Below, one piece after another: positions 27,266-40,508 of a DNA stretch of 64,000 nt. Every line of letters starts with the position of its first letter. The first letter of the stretch is position 1. Source of the DNA: UBA5794 sp963714375 (GTDB lineage: Bacteria; Actinomycetota; Acidimicrobiia; Spongiisociales; UBA5794); the NCBI GenBank assembly GCA_963714375.1, contig CAVQOG010000001.1, positions 1-64,000 on the forward strand, read 5' to 3'. Below the pieces are notes generated by a model, which searched no databases, was not told where the DNA came from, and saw only the letters and a program-made list of their open reading frames with translations. Both the position numbers and the translations under genes were made by a program.

Positions 27266-27360
27266 GTGATACCGTCTGTGTTCTTCCCGGGCCGGGCACC
27301 GACCCGAGAAGCACTCTTGCTTTTCAGATGCCCGCCCACGATTGCCTGAGAGGGGTGCGC

Positions 27361-31800
<4,440 letters not shown>

Positions 31801-31892
31801 TTTCGTTGTCCGCGAGGAGAACCGTGCTGGAGCAGCTGATGATCCGCTACAATTCCACCTAGCCGCGTAGTGCAATTTGTGAGGAGTCCGAT

Positions 31893-33299
31893 ATGACCAC
31901 GGTCGACATTGATCTTGGGAGCTATCAGCTTGGGTGGCACGACAGCCAAGATGAGTACGTCTACAAGCCTGAGAAGGGTCTGACCGAGCAACTCATTCGC
32001 GACATGTCCAAGATGAAGGATGAGCCTGAGTGGATGCTTGAGTTCCGGCTCAAGGCCTACAAGCGGTTCCTGCGCAAGCCGACCCCACAGTGGGGTGGCG
32101 GTGGTCGTCTCAACGAGATCGATTACGACGACATCTACTACTACATCAAGCCGATGGAGGGTCAGGCCAAGGACTGGGACATGGTCCCCGAGTCGATCAA
32201 GGACACGTACGAGAAGCTCGGGATTCCTGAGGCCGAACGCAAATACCTCGCAGGCGTTACGGCTCAGTACGAATCCGAAGTGGTCTATCACCGCAACCGC
32301 GAAGACCTCGAGGAAATGGGCGTGCTCTTCTCAGACATGGACACTGCGGTCCGGGAGTATCCAGATCTTGTGCGGGAACACTTCGGGACGGTCATTCCAC
32401 CGAATGACAACAAGTTTGCGGCGCTCAACTCTGCCGTGTGGTCGGGTGGATCGTTCATCTACGTGCCGCCTGGCGTTCATCTTGAACAGCCACTTCAGGC
32501 GTACTTCCGGATCAATGCCGAGAGCATGGGACAGTTCGAGCGGACGTTGATCATCGTTGATGAGGGTGCGTACTGCCACTATGTCGAAGGGTGCTCGGCT
32601 CCCACGTATTCAAACGACTCACTCCACGCCGCCGTGGTCGAGGTGGTTGTCAAGGAGGGTGGTCGCTGTCGCTACACCACGATCCAGAACTGGTCGAACA
32701 ACGTTCTGAACCTGGTGACGAAACGAGCCGCAGCTTACAAGAACGCGACGATGGAGTGGATTGACGGGAACCTTGGTTCCGGTCTGACGATGAAGTATCC
32801 GGCTGTTTGGCTGATGGAGGAAGGCGCCCACGGGGAAGTCCTGTCCATTGCGTTTGCCAACACGGGTCAGGTTCTCGATGCGGGTGCCAAGATGGTGCAC
32901 GTGGCTCCGAACACCACCTCGCTCATCACGTCCAAGTCGATCAGCAAGGGCGGTGGCCGCTCGATGTATCGCGGTCTCGTGCGCGTCGAAGAAGGAGCCG
33001 AAAATGCCAAGGCCTTCGTTCGCTGCGACGCCCTGCTCTTGGACGAGGATTCTCGTTCGGATACCTACCCGTACATGGAGGTTGAGGAGTCCAACATCGA
33101 TATCGGACATGAGGCGACGGTATCCAAAGTTGGTGAGGATCAGCTCTTCTACCTGATGAGCCGTGGATTGACCGAGGAACAGGCAACGACGATGGTTGTT
33201 GCAGGATTCATCGAACCGATCGTCAAGGAACTGCCGATGGAATACGCTGTTGAGCTGAACCGCCTGATCGAACTCCAGATGGAAGGTTCTATCGGCTAG
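31893..33299 (+). CDS. sufB: SufB, Fe-S cluster assembly scaffold subunit
   Basis: A 468-aa core scaffold of the SUF machinery, working with SufC and SufD to build [4Fe-4S] clusters. It shows the family's LGIPEAERKYLAGVTAQYESEVVYH, YVPPGVHLEQPLQAYFRINAE, YCHYVEGCSAP and the C-terminal SRGLTEEQATTMVVAGFIEPI. GAGGAG lies 8 nt before the ATG. A weak TACAAT box is at 31848-31853. It is separated from sufD by 5.7 kb of unrelated genes, which is unusual since sufB and sufD are normally adjacent. Confidence 0.95.
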   Translation: MTTVDIDLGSYQLGWHDSQDEYVYKPEKGLTEQLIRDMSKMKDEPEWMLEFRLKAYKRFLRKPTPQWGGGGRLNEIDYDDIYYYIKPMEGQAKDWDMVPESIKDTYEKLGIPEAERKYLAGVTAQYESEVVYHRNREDLEEMGVLFSDMDTAVREYPDLVREHFGTVIPPNDNKFAALNSAVWSGGSFIYVPPGVHLEQPLQAYFRINAESMGQFERTLIIVDEGAYCHYVEGCSAPTYSNDSLHAAVVEVVVKEGGRCRYTTIQNWSNNVLNLVTKRAAAYKNATMEWIDGNLGSGLTMKYPAVWLMEEGAHGEVLSIAFANTGQVLDAGAKMVHVAPNTTSLITSKSISKGGGRSMYRGLVRVEEGAENAKAFVRCDALLLDEDSRSDTYPYMEVEESNIDIGHEATVSKVGEDQLFYLMSRGLTEEQATTMVVAGFIEPIVKELPMEYAVELNRLIELQMEGSIG

Positions 33300-33380
33300 G
33301 CAGGACCGCCACGAACTGGTTGAGGATCCTCCGGCGCCAGTCAACCACGGCGAGATGGTGGCCACCGCTAGTACGTGCCG
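33300..33380. other. Convergent sufB/psuG interval
   Basis: Eighty-one nt with an interrupted inverted repeat GGTTGA...TCAACC around 33318-33346. It may terminate both transcripts, but the stem is short and lacks a T-tract. Confidence 0.25.
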
Positions 33381-34310
33381 TCACGACGCCAGAAGGGCGG
33401 CGTACTCGCGTGCCACCTGTGTTCCGAGTCTGGCGTTGTTGTTGACGAGTGCGATGTTGGCCGTGAGGCTCGCTCCCTTGGTGATCTCGACGATCCGCCC
33501 GAGTAGGAACGGGGTTGCTTCCTTGCCGTGGATGCCATTCGCATCCATATCGGCAAGGGCCTGGTCAATGATCACGTCGATCTCCGAGGCGGGGATTTCG
33601 TCCTCGACCGGGATCGGATTGACGATCGCAACTCCTCCGGTCAGGCCGAGTCGCCACTTGGTAGCCATCAACGCAGCGAGATCGGCGGGGGTATCCAGCA
33701 TCATCGGGGCTGCGTGACCGCTGCTACGCGAGAAGAACGTCGGGAATTCATCGGTTCCGTATGCCACGACTGGTACACCGAGTGTTTCGAGTGCCTCGAG
33801 AGTGAGCCCGATGTCGAGGATCGACTTCACGCCTGCTGAGACAACCGCAACGTTGGTCAGCGAAAGCTCAGTCAGATCGGCGCTGATGTCGTAGGTTTGT
33901 TCTGCTCCCCGATGTACGCCGCCGATCCCGCCGGTGACGAACACCGAGATGCCGGCCAAAGCAGCCAACCGCATGGTCGAGGCAACGGTGGTCGCGCCGT
34001 GCGTACGTTGTGACACGGTGTACGGCAGGTCGCGTGTGCTGATCTTGGAGACGTCCGGGCTGGTTGCGAGGAGGTGCAGGTCGTCACCGGTCAGTCCGAT
34101 CCGGGGGGTGCCGTCGAGAACAGCGATCGTGGCTGGGACAGCTCCGCCTTCGCGGATGATCCGTTCGACTTCCGTGGCCATTTCGACATTCTGAGGGAAC
34201 GGCATTCCGTGGCTGATGATGGTGCTCTCGAGTGCAACGACGGGGGTGCAGTCATTCAGTGCTTGGGCCACTTCGTCGGTGAGTACGAGGTCTGGGTGTG
34301 GGGCGGCCAT
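33381..34310 (-). CDS. psuG: Pseudouridine-5'-phosphate glycosidase PsuG
   Basis: A 309-aa enzyme that reversibly splits pseudouridine 5'-phosphate to uracil and ribose 5-phosphate during pseudouridine breakdown. Conserved blocks are VVALESTIISHGMPFPQNVEMA (residues 24-45), RDLPYTVSQRTHGATTVASTM, the glycine-rich VFVTGGIGGVHRGAE and PFLLGRIVEITKGASLTANIALV near the end. AGGAGGA lies 8 nt upstream of the ATG. The usual partner kinase PsuK is not adjacent. It is divergent from nucS. Confidence 0.93.
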   Translation of the reverse strand: MAAPHPDLVLTDEVAQALNDCTPVVALESTIISHGMPFPQNVEMATEVERIIREGGAVPATIAVLDGTPRIGLTGDDLHLLATSPDVSKISTRDLPYTVSQRTHGATTVASTMRLAALAGISVFVTGGIGGVHRGAEQTYDISADLTELSLTNVAVVSAGVKSILDIGLTLEALETLGVPVVAYGTDEFPTFFSRSSGHAAPMMLDTPADLAALMATKWRLGLTGGVAIVNPIPVEDEIPASEIDVIIDQALADMDANGIHGKEATPFLLGRIVEITKGASLTANIALVNNNARLGTQVAREYAALLAS

Positions 34311-34443
34311 TGCTGTTCCTCCTGGTCGAGGGCGGCTTGGACCAGCCGCGGGGTCAGATCGGGTCGTACGCTTTATGGGAATATGTAGACGATAGGTTGA
34401 CTATTGAGATGGTCTTCATCGATTCGATCCGCGGGCTGTGAAC

Positions 34444-34449
34444 TAGCCT
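34444..34449 (+). promoter_or_regulatory. Candidate -10 box of nucS (leaderless)
   Basis: TAGCCT ends 8 nt before the ATG at 34458. Confidence 0.4.
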
Positions 34450-34457
34450 GCGATCCG

Positions 34458-35117
34458 ATGCGGATTCGAGTAGCTGAATGCACGGTGCGGTACGAGGGGC
34501 GTCTCAACGCGTACCTCCCCGAAGCGACGAGACTTGTGATGGTGAAAGCCGATGGTTGCGTCGCGGTTCACGCCGACGGAGGCGCCTACAAGCCACTCAA
34601 CTGGATGAATGCTCCCAACACATTCACGGAGGAAGGCACCTCGTGGATCGTCTTGAACCCGAAGGGAGAGCGACTCACGATCGAGTTTGGAGAGATCCAC
34701 TTCGAAACCTCACTCGAGATGGGGGAGGATCCCGGGCTCCAGAAAGACGGCGTCGAGCTCGAGCTCCAGCGGCTCCTTGCGGAACGCCCTGAGTCGTTTG
34801 GTGAGGGCATGGCGCTCATCCGGCGGGAGTATCCAACACCGATCGGCCCGGTAGATCTCCTCTGCAGGGATGCTGCGGGAACTACCGTAGCGATCGAGAT
34901 CAAACGCCGGGGGGAGATTGACGGAGTGGAACAGCTCACGCGATATCTCGAATTCCTCAATCGGGACGGTCGACTCGCTCCCGTTCGCGGCATATTCGCG
35001 GCTCAGTTCATCAAACCCCAGGCAAGGACACTCGCGCTCGACAGGGGGATTGCCTGTGTCGAGATTGACTACGACGAACTCAGGGGCAGCGAGTCAGACG
35101 CCATGCGTCTCTTCTGA
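34458..35117 (+). CDS. nucS: Mismatch-specific endonuclease NucS (EndoMS)
   Basis: A 219-aa nuclease that cuts both strands at mismatches and replaces MutS/MutL repair in most actinobacteria and many archaea. The N-terminal DNA-binding/dimerisation region begins CTVRYEGRLNAYLPEATRLV. The RecB-like catalytic core shows GPVDLLCRD (Asp133) and AIEIKRRG (Glu147, Lys149), followed by the conserved GVEQLTRYLEFL. The ATG at 34458 is preferred over upstream in-frame codons because of the adjacent -10-like box and the conserved N-terminus. It is convergent with the Rrf2 gene, only 6 nt apart. Confidence 0.93.
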   Translation: MRIRVAECTVRYEGRLNAYLPEATRLVMVKADGCVAVHADGGAYKPLNWMNAPNTFTEEGTSWIVLNPKGERLTIEFGEIHFETSLEMGEDPGLQKDGVELELQRLLAERPESFGEGMALIRREYPTPIGPVDLLCRDAAGTTVAIEIKRRGEIDGVEQLTRYLEFLNRDGRLAPVRGIFAAQFIKPQARTLALDRGIACVEIDYDELRGSESDAMRLF

Positions 35118-35123
35118 GGGTTT

Positions 35124-35528
35124 CTATGCGCCGTTCGTCAGCGTGAGGACTGGTACCGACGCGAGCTCTTTCAGCAGCGCCGTCCTGGCAGCCTCCCACG
35201 GTTGATGCAATGCACACTGGTCGAGACCTCCGCATGGTCCACCACGCAGGATGCACGTCTCGGTGTCCGTCTTGCCTTCAACCGCCTCGATGAGGTCAAG
35301 CGCGCTGATCGTCTCGGGATCTGTGGCAAGGACGTAGCCACCCGTCGGGCCGCGTTTGGAGTCCACCCACCCCATCTTGACGAGAGGTGACATGATCTGG
35401 GGCAGGTAGGTTTGGGTGGTATCGATCGCTGCAGCGAGATCCGAGGACTGCATCGAGCCCTTGGCGTCACGCAGTGTGTGGAGTGCCTCGACGGCGAGGC
35501 CCGTCCGTTTCTGTATTGCGAATTTCAC
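35124..35528 (-). CDS. Rrf2-family transcriptional regulator with Fe-S cysteine motif
   Basis: A 134-aa winged-helix regulator: KFAIQKRTGLAVEALHTL at the start, recognition region SSDLAAAIDTTQTYLPQIMSPLVKMGW, and a wing KRGPTGGY. Three cysteines in CILRGGPCGGLDQCALH (about residues 92-106) are placed like the cluster ligands of IscR, NsrR and RsrR, so it likely senses Fe-S status, redox or NO. With sufB 2 kb to one side and sufD 3.5 kb to the other it is a good candidate controller of the split suf genes. It starts with GTG; TAGACT lies 8 nt upstream and an inverted repeat overlaps that region. Confidence 0.85.
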   Translation of the reverse strand: MKFAIQKRTGLAVEALHTLRDAKGSMQSSDLAAAIDTTQTYLPQIMSPLVKMGWVDSKRGPTGGYVLATDPETISALDLIEAVEGKTDTETCILRGGPCGGLDQCALHQPWEAARTALLKELASVPVLTLTNGA

Positions 35529-35534
35529 AGTTTA

Positions 35535-35571
35535 TGAGTCTAGAACATAACGATAGGTGTATGTGGACTCA
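35535..35571. promoter_or_regulatory. Inverted repeat and -10 box in front of the Rrf2 gene
   Basis: Nested arms TGAGTC (35535-35540) and GACTCA (35566-35571), with ACATA (35545-35549) and TATGT (35560-35564) inside. A minus-strand TAGACT (35537-35542) ends 8 nt before the Rrf2 GTG. It could be an autoregulatory operator; it also overlaps the stop of the sigma-factor gene and could act as its 3' hairpin. Confidence 0.4.
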
Positions 35572-36498
35572 CATGAGTGACTGGAGATCAAACACCGACG
35601 AGGGGTGTCTGAGTTTGCCAAGTGCTCGACTCTCGATCTGGCGCACGCGCTCCCTCGTGATACCAAGGATCGTCCCAACATCCGACAGCGTTCGCGGAGG
35701 CTCTGCATCGAGGCCGTAGCGCAGCACGACAACGATCCGCTCACGATCGTCAAGTGTCTCGATCGCCTTGACCAGTTCCCTCCGCCTCGCCGATTCTGCG
35801 ATGAGCCGGAATGGATCTGGAGCCAGTTCGTCTTCGACAAAATCGCCAAGTTCGGCATCGCCGTCGTCGCCAACCCGGCGATCGAGCGAAACCGTATCGC
35901 TCGGCGCGTTGAGAGCGATCAGGATCTTGTCCTCGTCGAGGCCGCTGATCTCTGCAATCTCGGAAATGGTTGGCATCCGTCGAAGCTTCTCATGGAGTGA
36001 GAGTTCTGCCTCCTGAACGGTTCTCACCATGTCGACCATGTGGACTGGTAGCCGGATTGTCCGCCCGTTGTTGCCGAGACCCCGTGTTATCGCCTGGCGT
36101 ATCCACCATGTGGCATAGGTGGAGAACTTGAATCCCTTTCGCCAATCAAACTTCTCGACCGCTCGGATGAGGCCAAGGTTGCCCTCCTGAATGAGGTCGA
36201 GAAGGTCGAGGCCGCGTCCCGTGTACCTCTTTGCGATCGAGATCACGAGCCGGAGATTTGATCGGATGAACTGCTGTTTTGCGTGCTCTGCCAACCGAAT
36301 GTGCCTGACAAGTTCCACCCGACGCGCCGCGTCAATCTCGCCGTCTGCGGCAAGCTGCTCTTCGGCTTCTTGACCACGCTCGATGGTTCGAGCGAGACGA
36401 ACTTCGTCTTCGGCGGTAAGAAGATCGTGGTTCGAGACGGCGTCGAGATACAAGCCGATCGCGTCGGCAGCACGAGAATCCCTCGCTGTTTCTGCCAT
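35569..36498 (-). CDS. Sigma-70 family RNA polymerase sigma factor (group 1/2)
   Basis: A 309-aa sigma factor. Region 1.2 is DAIGLYLDAVSNHDLLTAEDEVRLA; region 2 runs from QQFIRSNLRLVISIAKRYTGRG through LIQEGNLGLIRAVEKFDW to FSTYATWWIRQAI; region 3 is RLPVHMVDMV; region 4 ends with the helix-turn-helix TLSDVGTILGITRERVRQIESRALGKLR. It lacks the long acidic region 1.1 of a principal RpoD, so it may be a group 2 factor (SigB/HrdB-like); a principal role cannot be excluded. The ATG at 36498 follows GGAG; longer in-frame extensions upstream lack sigma homology. It is divergent from the glycoside-hydrolase lipoprotein gene. Confidence 0.9.
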   Translation of the reverse strand: MAETARDSRAADAIGLYLDAVSNHDLLTAEDEVRLARTIERGQEAEEQLAADGEIDAARRVELVRHIRLAEHAKQQFIRSNLRLVISIAKRYTGRGLDLLDLIQEGNLGLIRAVEKFDWRKGFKFSTYATWWIRQAITRGLGNNGRTIRLPVHMVDMVRTVQEAELSLHEKLRRMPTISEIAEISGLDEDKILIALNAPSDTVSLDRRVGDDGDAELGDFVEDELAPDPFRLIAESARRRELVKAIETLDDRERIVVVLRYGLDAEPPRTLSDVGTILGITRERVRQIESRALGKLRHPSSVFDLQSLM

Positions 36499-36631
36499 TG
36501 TCTCCGCCCTTGGCCAATGAAACTGCGTATTTGCCGAGAATTGGAAGTTATCACCATTCGGCCAGTGTCGCAAGAGAGTTGTACGCTTCGGGGACGGCTT
36601 CTCGAAGTACCTACAGCCTGGATTCCTTGGT

Positions 36632-38113
36632 ATGAAACGAACCTCAATGCTGTTACTCGGAGTACTCGCGCTTGCTGCGGGCGCCTGTACGGGTATGAAC
36701 GGGATGGGTCCAGGAGAAGCAGTGGTTCCTCCGGAGCAGGGGGATCCGACGGTCCAAATCGTGGTTGTCGCAGCCGATGACCTCGATGTAATCAATGCAA
36801 CGGTGATGGCAAACGGATCGACGATCTCACCGGTCGACGGCATCCGAGTGCTTCCATGGGAGCGCCAGCCCATTGACCTTCTCGTATCTGCCCCAGGCTT
36901 TGAACCTATCGACCATCGGATTGAGGAATACCCAGATGGCGGATCGGTCGAATTCCGACTTGAACCGGTGATCCTCCAAGGACGTATCACGACCCACGAT
37001 GGTCGGCCACTCCCTGGCGCACACGTAGAACTTGGCGACGACTGGGATGATACGGACAACGAGGGAAGGTATTCCCTGGAGCGGGCAACGCCCGGCACGA
37101 TCACGCTCTCGAGGCCAGCGTGGCAGACGAGTGAATTTGAATGGGATGGAACGGTCACCGATCTCGATATCCCAATGGAGCGTCTCGTTGTTCACGCATT
37201 CCGGGCATCTGCAGCTGACGTCGCTGATTCAAGCATCTGGAACCGGCTGCTCGATCTTGCCGACAACAGCGCGATCAACGGAATCGTGATCGATCTGAAA
37301 GGTGAAGACGGATCTGTCTTGTACGGATCCCGAGTGGCTCAAGCCGCATCGGCTGGTGCCGTTTCTGAGTACTTCAATATTGAGGATGTGTTGGCAGATG
37401 CCGATGACCACGACCTGTACACGATTGGACGTGTCGGTGTCTTCCAGGACAACTTCTACGCGGCGGCCGAACCAGAGCACGCGGTGACGACGCCGAACGG
37501 TGACTTGTGGCGGGCTCCCAACGGATACGCATGGTTGGATCCCTCGGATCCCGCTGCTTATGAGTACTCGATCGATGTGGCGGAGGAGGCGTGTCTTGCC
37601 GGGTTCGATGAGATCCAGTTCGACTTTGTCTCGTGGCCGATTGGAGATCTCAAAGATGCGGTGTTTGACGGCGAGTACAACCAGGAGGTGCGCGTTGGCG
37701 CCATCACGGCATTCCTGGAGCGCGCCTATTCAGTCCTTCACCCAGACTGTGCCGTATCCGTCACCATGCTCGGGATTGTCCTCGAGTCGGGAACCGACGA
37801 GGGGGTTGGGCAGGAGCCAGAGGCCATGTCTGGTGCGGTTGATGTGCTGTCGCCGACCTTGTACACCACAAACTATGGCAACGGGTGGAAGGGGATGGAG
37901 GATCCCGATGAACACGCGGTCGAGGTCGTCACGACGGCTCTCGACGGAGGAGAGCCGAAGCTGGTCGGTTTTGCATACTTCCGGCCGTGGCTCCAAACAT
38001 GGACGATCAGCGAAACTGACCAGCGAGCCGTACAGTCGGCGGTATCGGATCAGGACATGGGATGGCTTCTGTGGAGCAACAACGCGGGGTACACGAAGGC
38101 GATTCTTCCATAG
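36632..38113 (+). CDS. Putative glycoside hydrolase lipoprotein (DUF4015-like)
   Basis: A 493-aa secreted lipoprotein: signal peptide with lipobox LAAGAC (Cys19), then about 160 residues with a carboxypeptidase-regulatory-like beta-sandwich (LQGRITTHDGRPLPGAHVELGD, DNEGRYSLERATPG). The C-terminal TIM-barrel-like domain (about residue 185 on) has VIDLKGEDGSVLYGS, IGRVGVFQDNFYAA, DEIQFDFVSWP and DVLSPTLYTTNYGNGWKG, as in the putative glycoside hydrolase family DUF4015. The acidic residues in DLKGEDG and EIQFDF are the likely catalytic site. Substrate is unknown, probably a cell-wall or exopolysaccharide. No Shine-Dalgarno is obvious. Its 3' end overlaps the next gene by about 50 nt. Confidence 0.75.
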   Translation: MKRTSMLLLGVLALAAGACTGMNGMGPGEAVVPPEQGDPTVQIVVVAADDLDVINATVMANGSTISPVDGIRVLPWERQPIDLLVSAPGFEPIDHRIEEYPDGGSVEFRLEPVILQGRITTHDGRPLPGAHVELGDDWDDTDNEGRYSLERATPGTITLSRPAWQTSEFEWDGTVTDLDIPMERLVVHAFRASAADVADSSIWNRLLDLADNSAINGIVIDLKGEDGSVLYGSRVAQAASAGAVSEYFNIEDVLADADDHDLYTIGRVGVFQDNFYAAAEPEHAVTTPNGDLWRAPNGYAWLDPSDPAAYEYSIDVAEEACLAGFDEIQFDFVSWPIGDLKDAVFDGEYNQEVRVGAITAFLERAYSVLHPDCAVSVTMLGIVLESGTDEGVGQEPEAMSGAVDVLSPTLYTTNYGNGWKGMEDPDEHAVEVVTTALDGGEPKLVGFAYFRPWLQTWTISETDQRAVQSAVSDQDMGWLLWSNNAGYTKAILP

Positions 38114-38787
38114 CCCTGAGCGAACTCGGGGATGCGATCACGGCGTGTCGGATGTGTCCTCGGCTCGTGCAATGGCGCGAAGAGGTCGCTGTAACGAGGC
38201 GCGCTGCCTTTTCTGATGAGGAGTATTGGGGGAAGCCGGTCCCCGGATTCGGCGATCCAGACGCAAGGATCGTGGTGATCGGATTGGCACCTGCTGCCCA
38301 CGGTGCGAATCGAACCGGACGAATGTTCACAGGCGATCGATCGGGGGACTGGCTGTTCCGATCACTCCATGCGGCGGGTCTGGCGAACCAGCCAACGTCC
38401 GCGTATCGCGGAGACGGGCTCGAACTGTCGGATGTCTGGGTTACGGCTCCGGTGCGATGTGCCCCGCCACAGAACAAGCCCACACCGACGGAACGTGACA
38501 ATTGCGCTGGGTGGTTCGACACCGAGCTCGCTCTCCTGCCAAATGCCCGTGTGTTTGTCGTCCTTGGCCAATTCGGGTATCGCGCCCTTTGGAGCCATCT
38601 CAGGCGCACCGGGCACGACCTCCCATCGCCTCGTCCCAAGTTTGGTCACGGCCTCGAGGTCGACCTCGGCGACCTCATGATCATTGCCAGCTACCACGTC
38701 TCCCAACAGAACACCTTCACCGGGAAGCTGACAGAACCCATGCTCGACACGATCTTCGCGCGGGCCACAGCTATCGTAAACACCTAA
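38062..38787 (+). CDS. Uracil-DNA glycosylase, family 5-like
   Basis: A 241-aa base-excision repair enzyme removing uracil (and possibly other deaminated bases) from DNA. Cluster-binding cysteines start with ACRMCPRLVQWREEVA; the active-site motif is GLAPAAHGANRTGRMFTGDRSGDWL, with Ala-rich GLAPAAHG typical of family 5 (UDGb) rather than GEAPG of family 4. The later motif is IIASYHVSQQNTFTGKLT. The ATG at 38062 gives a 52-nt overlap with the previous gene. No better start lies nearer the first Cys. With nucS 3 kb away, it adds to a repair-rich neighbourhood. Confidence 0.88.
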   Translation: MASVEQQRGVHEGDSSIALSELGDAITACRMCPRLVQWREEVAVTRRAAFSDEEYWGKPVPGFGDPDARIVVIGLAPAAHGANRTGRMFTGDRSGDWLFRSLHAAGLANQPTSAYRGDGLELSDVWVTAPVRCAPPQNKPTPTERDNCAGWFDTELALLPNARVFVVLGQFGYRALWSHLRRTGHDLPSPRPKFGHGLEVDLGDLMIIASYHVSQQNTFTGKLTEPMLDTIFARATAIVNT

Positions 38788-38807
38788 ACCGTGCCGCTTT
38801 CCGTTCT

Positions 38808-38885
38808 CTGAAGCTGTGAGCTGAAAGCCGAAAGCGGGTACCCGACCATGTCGGGTTCCTTGGGAATCCAGGCAAGCTGGATTCC
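38808..38885. repeat. Heptamers and hairpin element B upstream of sufD
   Basis: Four 7-bp units CTGAAGC TGTGAGC TGAAAGC CGAAAGC (38808-38835) are followed at once by element B (38836-38885): ACCCGAC-CAT-GTCGGGT and GGAATCCAG-GCAAG-CTGGATTCC. This is the same order, heptamers then element B, as at 14646 and 26281. Confidence 0.8.
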
Positions 38886-38985
38886 ACGAAAGCAGGAAGC
38901 TTCTTTTGCCCTACCGTCGTGTTGCTAACGGCTGAATTGCAACAACTGCAAGGGTATCCTCGGGTCATTCCACCAAGGATTTGAT

Positions 38986-40185
38986 GTGACAGCACCCACT
39001 ATTCCCGGAACCGACGACCCAGCCTGGCTGGTCGCGCGGCGTTCAGACGCGTCCGAGAGGCTTGATGAACTTGCAATGCCTTCCGAACGTGAGGAGATCT
39101 GGCGTTATCTCGATCTCGACTTTGATCCGACATTCGACTCAGCTCCCTCTCAGCCGGGTACGGCAGCAGGACCCGACGAATTGATCGAAGCATGGACGGG
39201 GAAGATGGTGTCTGTTGTTGACGGGTTCGTCACGGATACCGGAGTATCAACAGTTACCTCTGCATCCGAGCCGACAGACGAGGGTGTCGGCACCGACTTG
39301 TTTGCCACGGCTTACGACGCGCTGGCTCCCGGAGCCGTTCTGATCGACGGCGACCATCTGGCTGAGAAGGTCTTTGTTGATGTCCAAACCACCGATGCCG
39401 CAACGACGTTCCCTGGCATTCATGTGGAAGTACCTCCGGGATCTGAGGCCTCCGTTGTCGTCCGGTTTCGTTCGGCAACTGACGTTCCAGCCGTCGTGGT
39501 TCCGCGTCTGACGGCCAACGTCGGTGATAACGCAAGGCTCGCTCTGACGGTGATCCAGGATTGGAACTACCAGACACGAGCCATGGGTCGAGCCGTTGTC
39601 AACCTTGGTCGTGATTCGGGCCTGACACTTTCTGAGGTGGGTCTCGGTGCCAAGATCGGCCGTTTGCATCTGGATGTGAACTACATCGGTCAAGGCTCGT
39701 GGGCCAAGATCTACGGTGTCTATTTCGGTGAGGACGACCAAACGCTCGACTACCGCTATTTCATGAATCACATCGGAACCAACACGCGCTCGGACATGTT
39801 CCTCAAAGGTGCCGTTGAAGACGATGCGCTCTCCGTTTTCACGGGGATGATTCGGATTGAGACGACGGGGGTCAAGACCGAAGCGTTCCAGACGAACCGA
39901 AACCTGATCCTCTCGAGCGGTGCGTCAGCACAGTCGGTCCCGAATCTTGAGATCCTGGCAAACGATGTGAAGTGTGGCCACGGGTCGAGCGTCGGTCCAC
40001 TCGATGAAGACCAGCGGTACTACCTGATGAGCCGGGGCCTCACCCCTGACGTGGCAGACAGGCTGCAGGTTCGTGGGTTCTTTGAAGAGTCCATCAGTCA
40101 GATTCCACATGGCGATCTGCGGCCTTGGATCCGCGAGCGCATCAACACGAAGTACATCACCGCCCAAGAAGAAGGCAGGGTATGA
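38986..40185 (+). CDS. sufD: SufD, Fe-S cluster assembly protein
   Basis: A 399-aa beta-helix partner of SufB. The C-terminal core is diagnostic: GTNTRSDMFLKGAVEDDALSVFTGMIRIE, FQTNRNLILSSGASAQSVPNLEILANDVKCGHGSSVGPLDEDQRYYLMSRGL, and FFEESISQIP. The N-terminus (SERLDELAMPSEREEIWRYLDL) is the usual SufD start. Initiation is at GTG 38986 with AAGGA upstream. Its stop overlaps the Rieske protein start (ATGA), and sufC1 follows, so sufD-Rieske-sufC1 is one operon. Confidence 0.93.
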   Translation: MTAPTIPGTDDPAWLVARRSDASERLDELAMPSEREEIWRYLDLDFDPTFDSAPSQPGTAAGPDELIEAWTGKMVSVVDGFVTDTGVSTVTSASEPTDEGVGTDLFATAYDALAPGAVLIDGDHLAEKVFVDVQTTDAATTFPGIHVEVPPGSEASVVVRFRSATDVPAVVVPRLTANVGDNARLALTVIQDWNYQTRAMGRAVVNLGRDSGLTLSEVGLGAKIGRLHLDVNYIGQGSWAKIYGVYFGEDDQTLDYRYFMNHIGTNTRSDMFLKGAVEDDALSVFTGMIRIETTGVKTEAFQTNRNLILSSGASAQSVPNLEILANDVKCGHGSSVGPLDEDQRYYLMSRGLTPDVADRLQVRGFFEESISQIPHGDLRPWIRERINTKYITAQEEGRV

Positions 40186-40508
40186 GCCGCCACTCCATCG
40201 GTGCGCTCGATACCTTCCCAGACGGAGCCGGCACCAAGATCGAAATCGGCTCGGCCACCATTGCGGTCTTCCGAGTGGAGGACTGTGTGTATGCGATCGA
40301 TGATCGCTGCAGCCATGCGGAGGCATCGCTTTCGGGAGGCGAGTTGTTCGGGTTTGAGGTCGAGTGTCCGCGCCACGGCGCCGAGTTCGACATCAGAACT
40401 GGCGCTGTGTGTTCGCTGCCTGCGACCAGGCCGGTCGCTTCCTATCCAACCGAGATCACCGATGGTGACGTGTTTCTCACGATTGAAGACGAGGCAAGCG
40501 ATGAGTAA
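40182..40508 (+). CDS. Rieske [2Fe-2S] ferredoxin of the suf operon
   Basis: A 108-aa soluble Rieske protein. Cluster ligands are CSH (Cys43, His45) and CPRH (Cys62, His65) separated by a 16-residue loop. Short non-haem Rieske proteins sit between sufD and sufC in several actinobacteria, presumably giving electrons for cluster assembly or serving an oxygenase-like role; the exact function is not known. It is coupled to sufD by ATGA and overlaps sufC1 by 8 nt. Confidence 0.9.
   Translation: MSRHSIGALDTFPDGAGTKIEIGSATIAVFRVEDCVYAIDDRCSHAEASLSGGELFGFEVECPRHGAEFDIRTGAVCSLPATRPVASYPTEITDGDVFLTIEDEASDE

Noticed and set aside
31848..31853. TACAAT as a sufB promoter
   Set aside because: No acceptable -35 hexamer lies 16-18 nt upstream and sufB has a Shine-Dalgarno; mentioned only as weak.
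36332..37158. N-terminal extension of the sigma factor to 529 codons
   Set aside because: The extra residues show no sigma region and overlap the divergent lipoprotein gene; GGAG before the ATG at 36498 gives a normal start.
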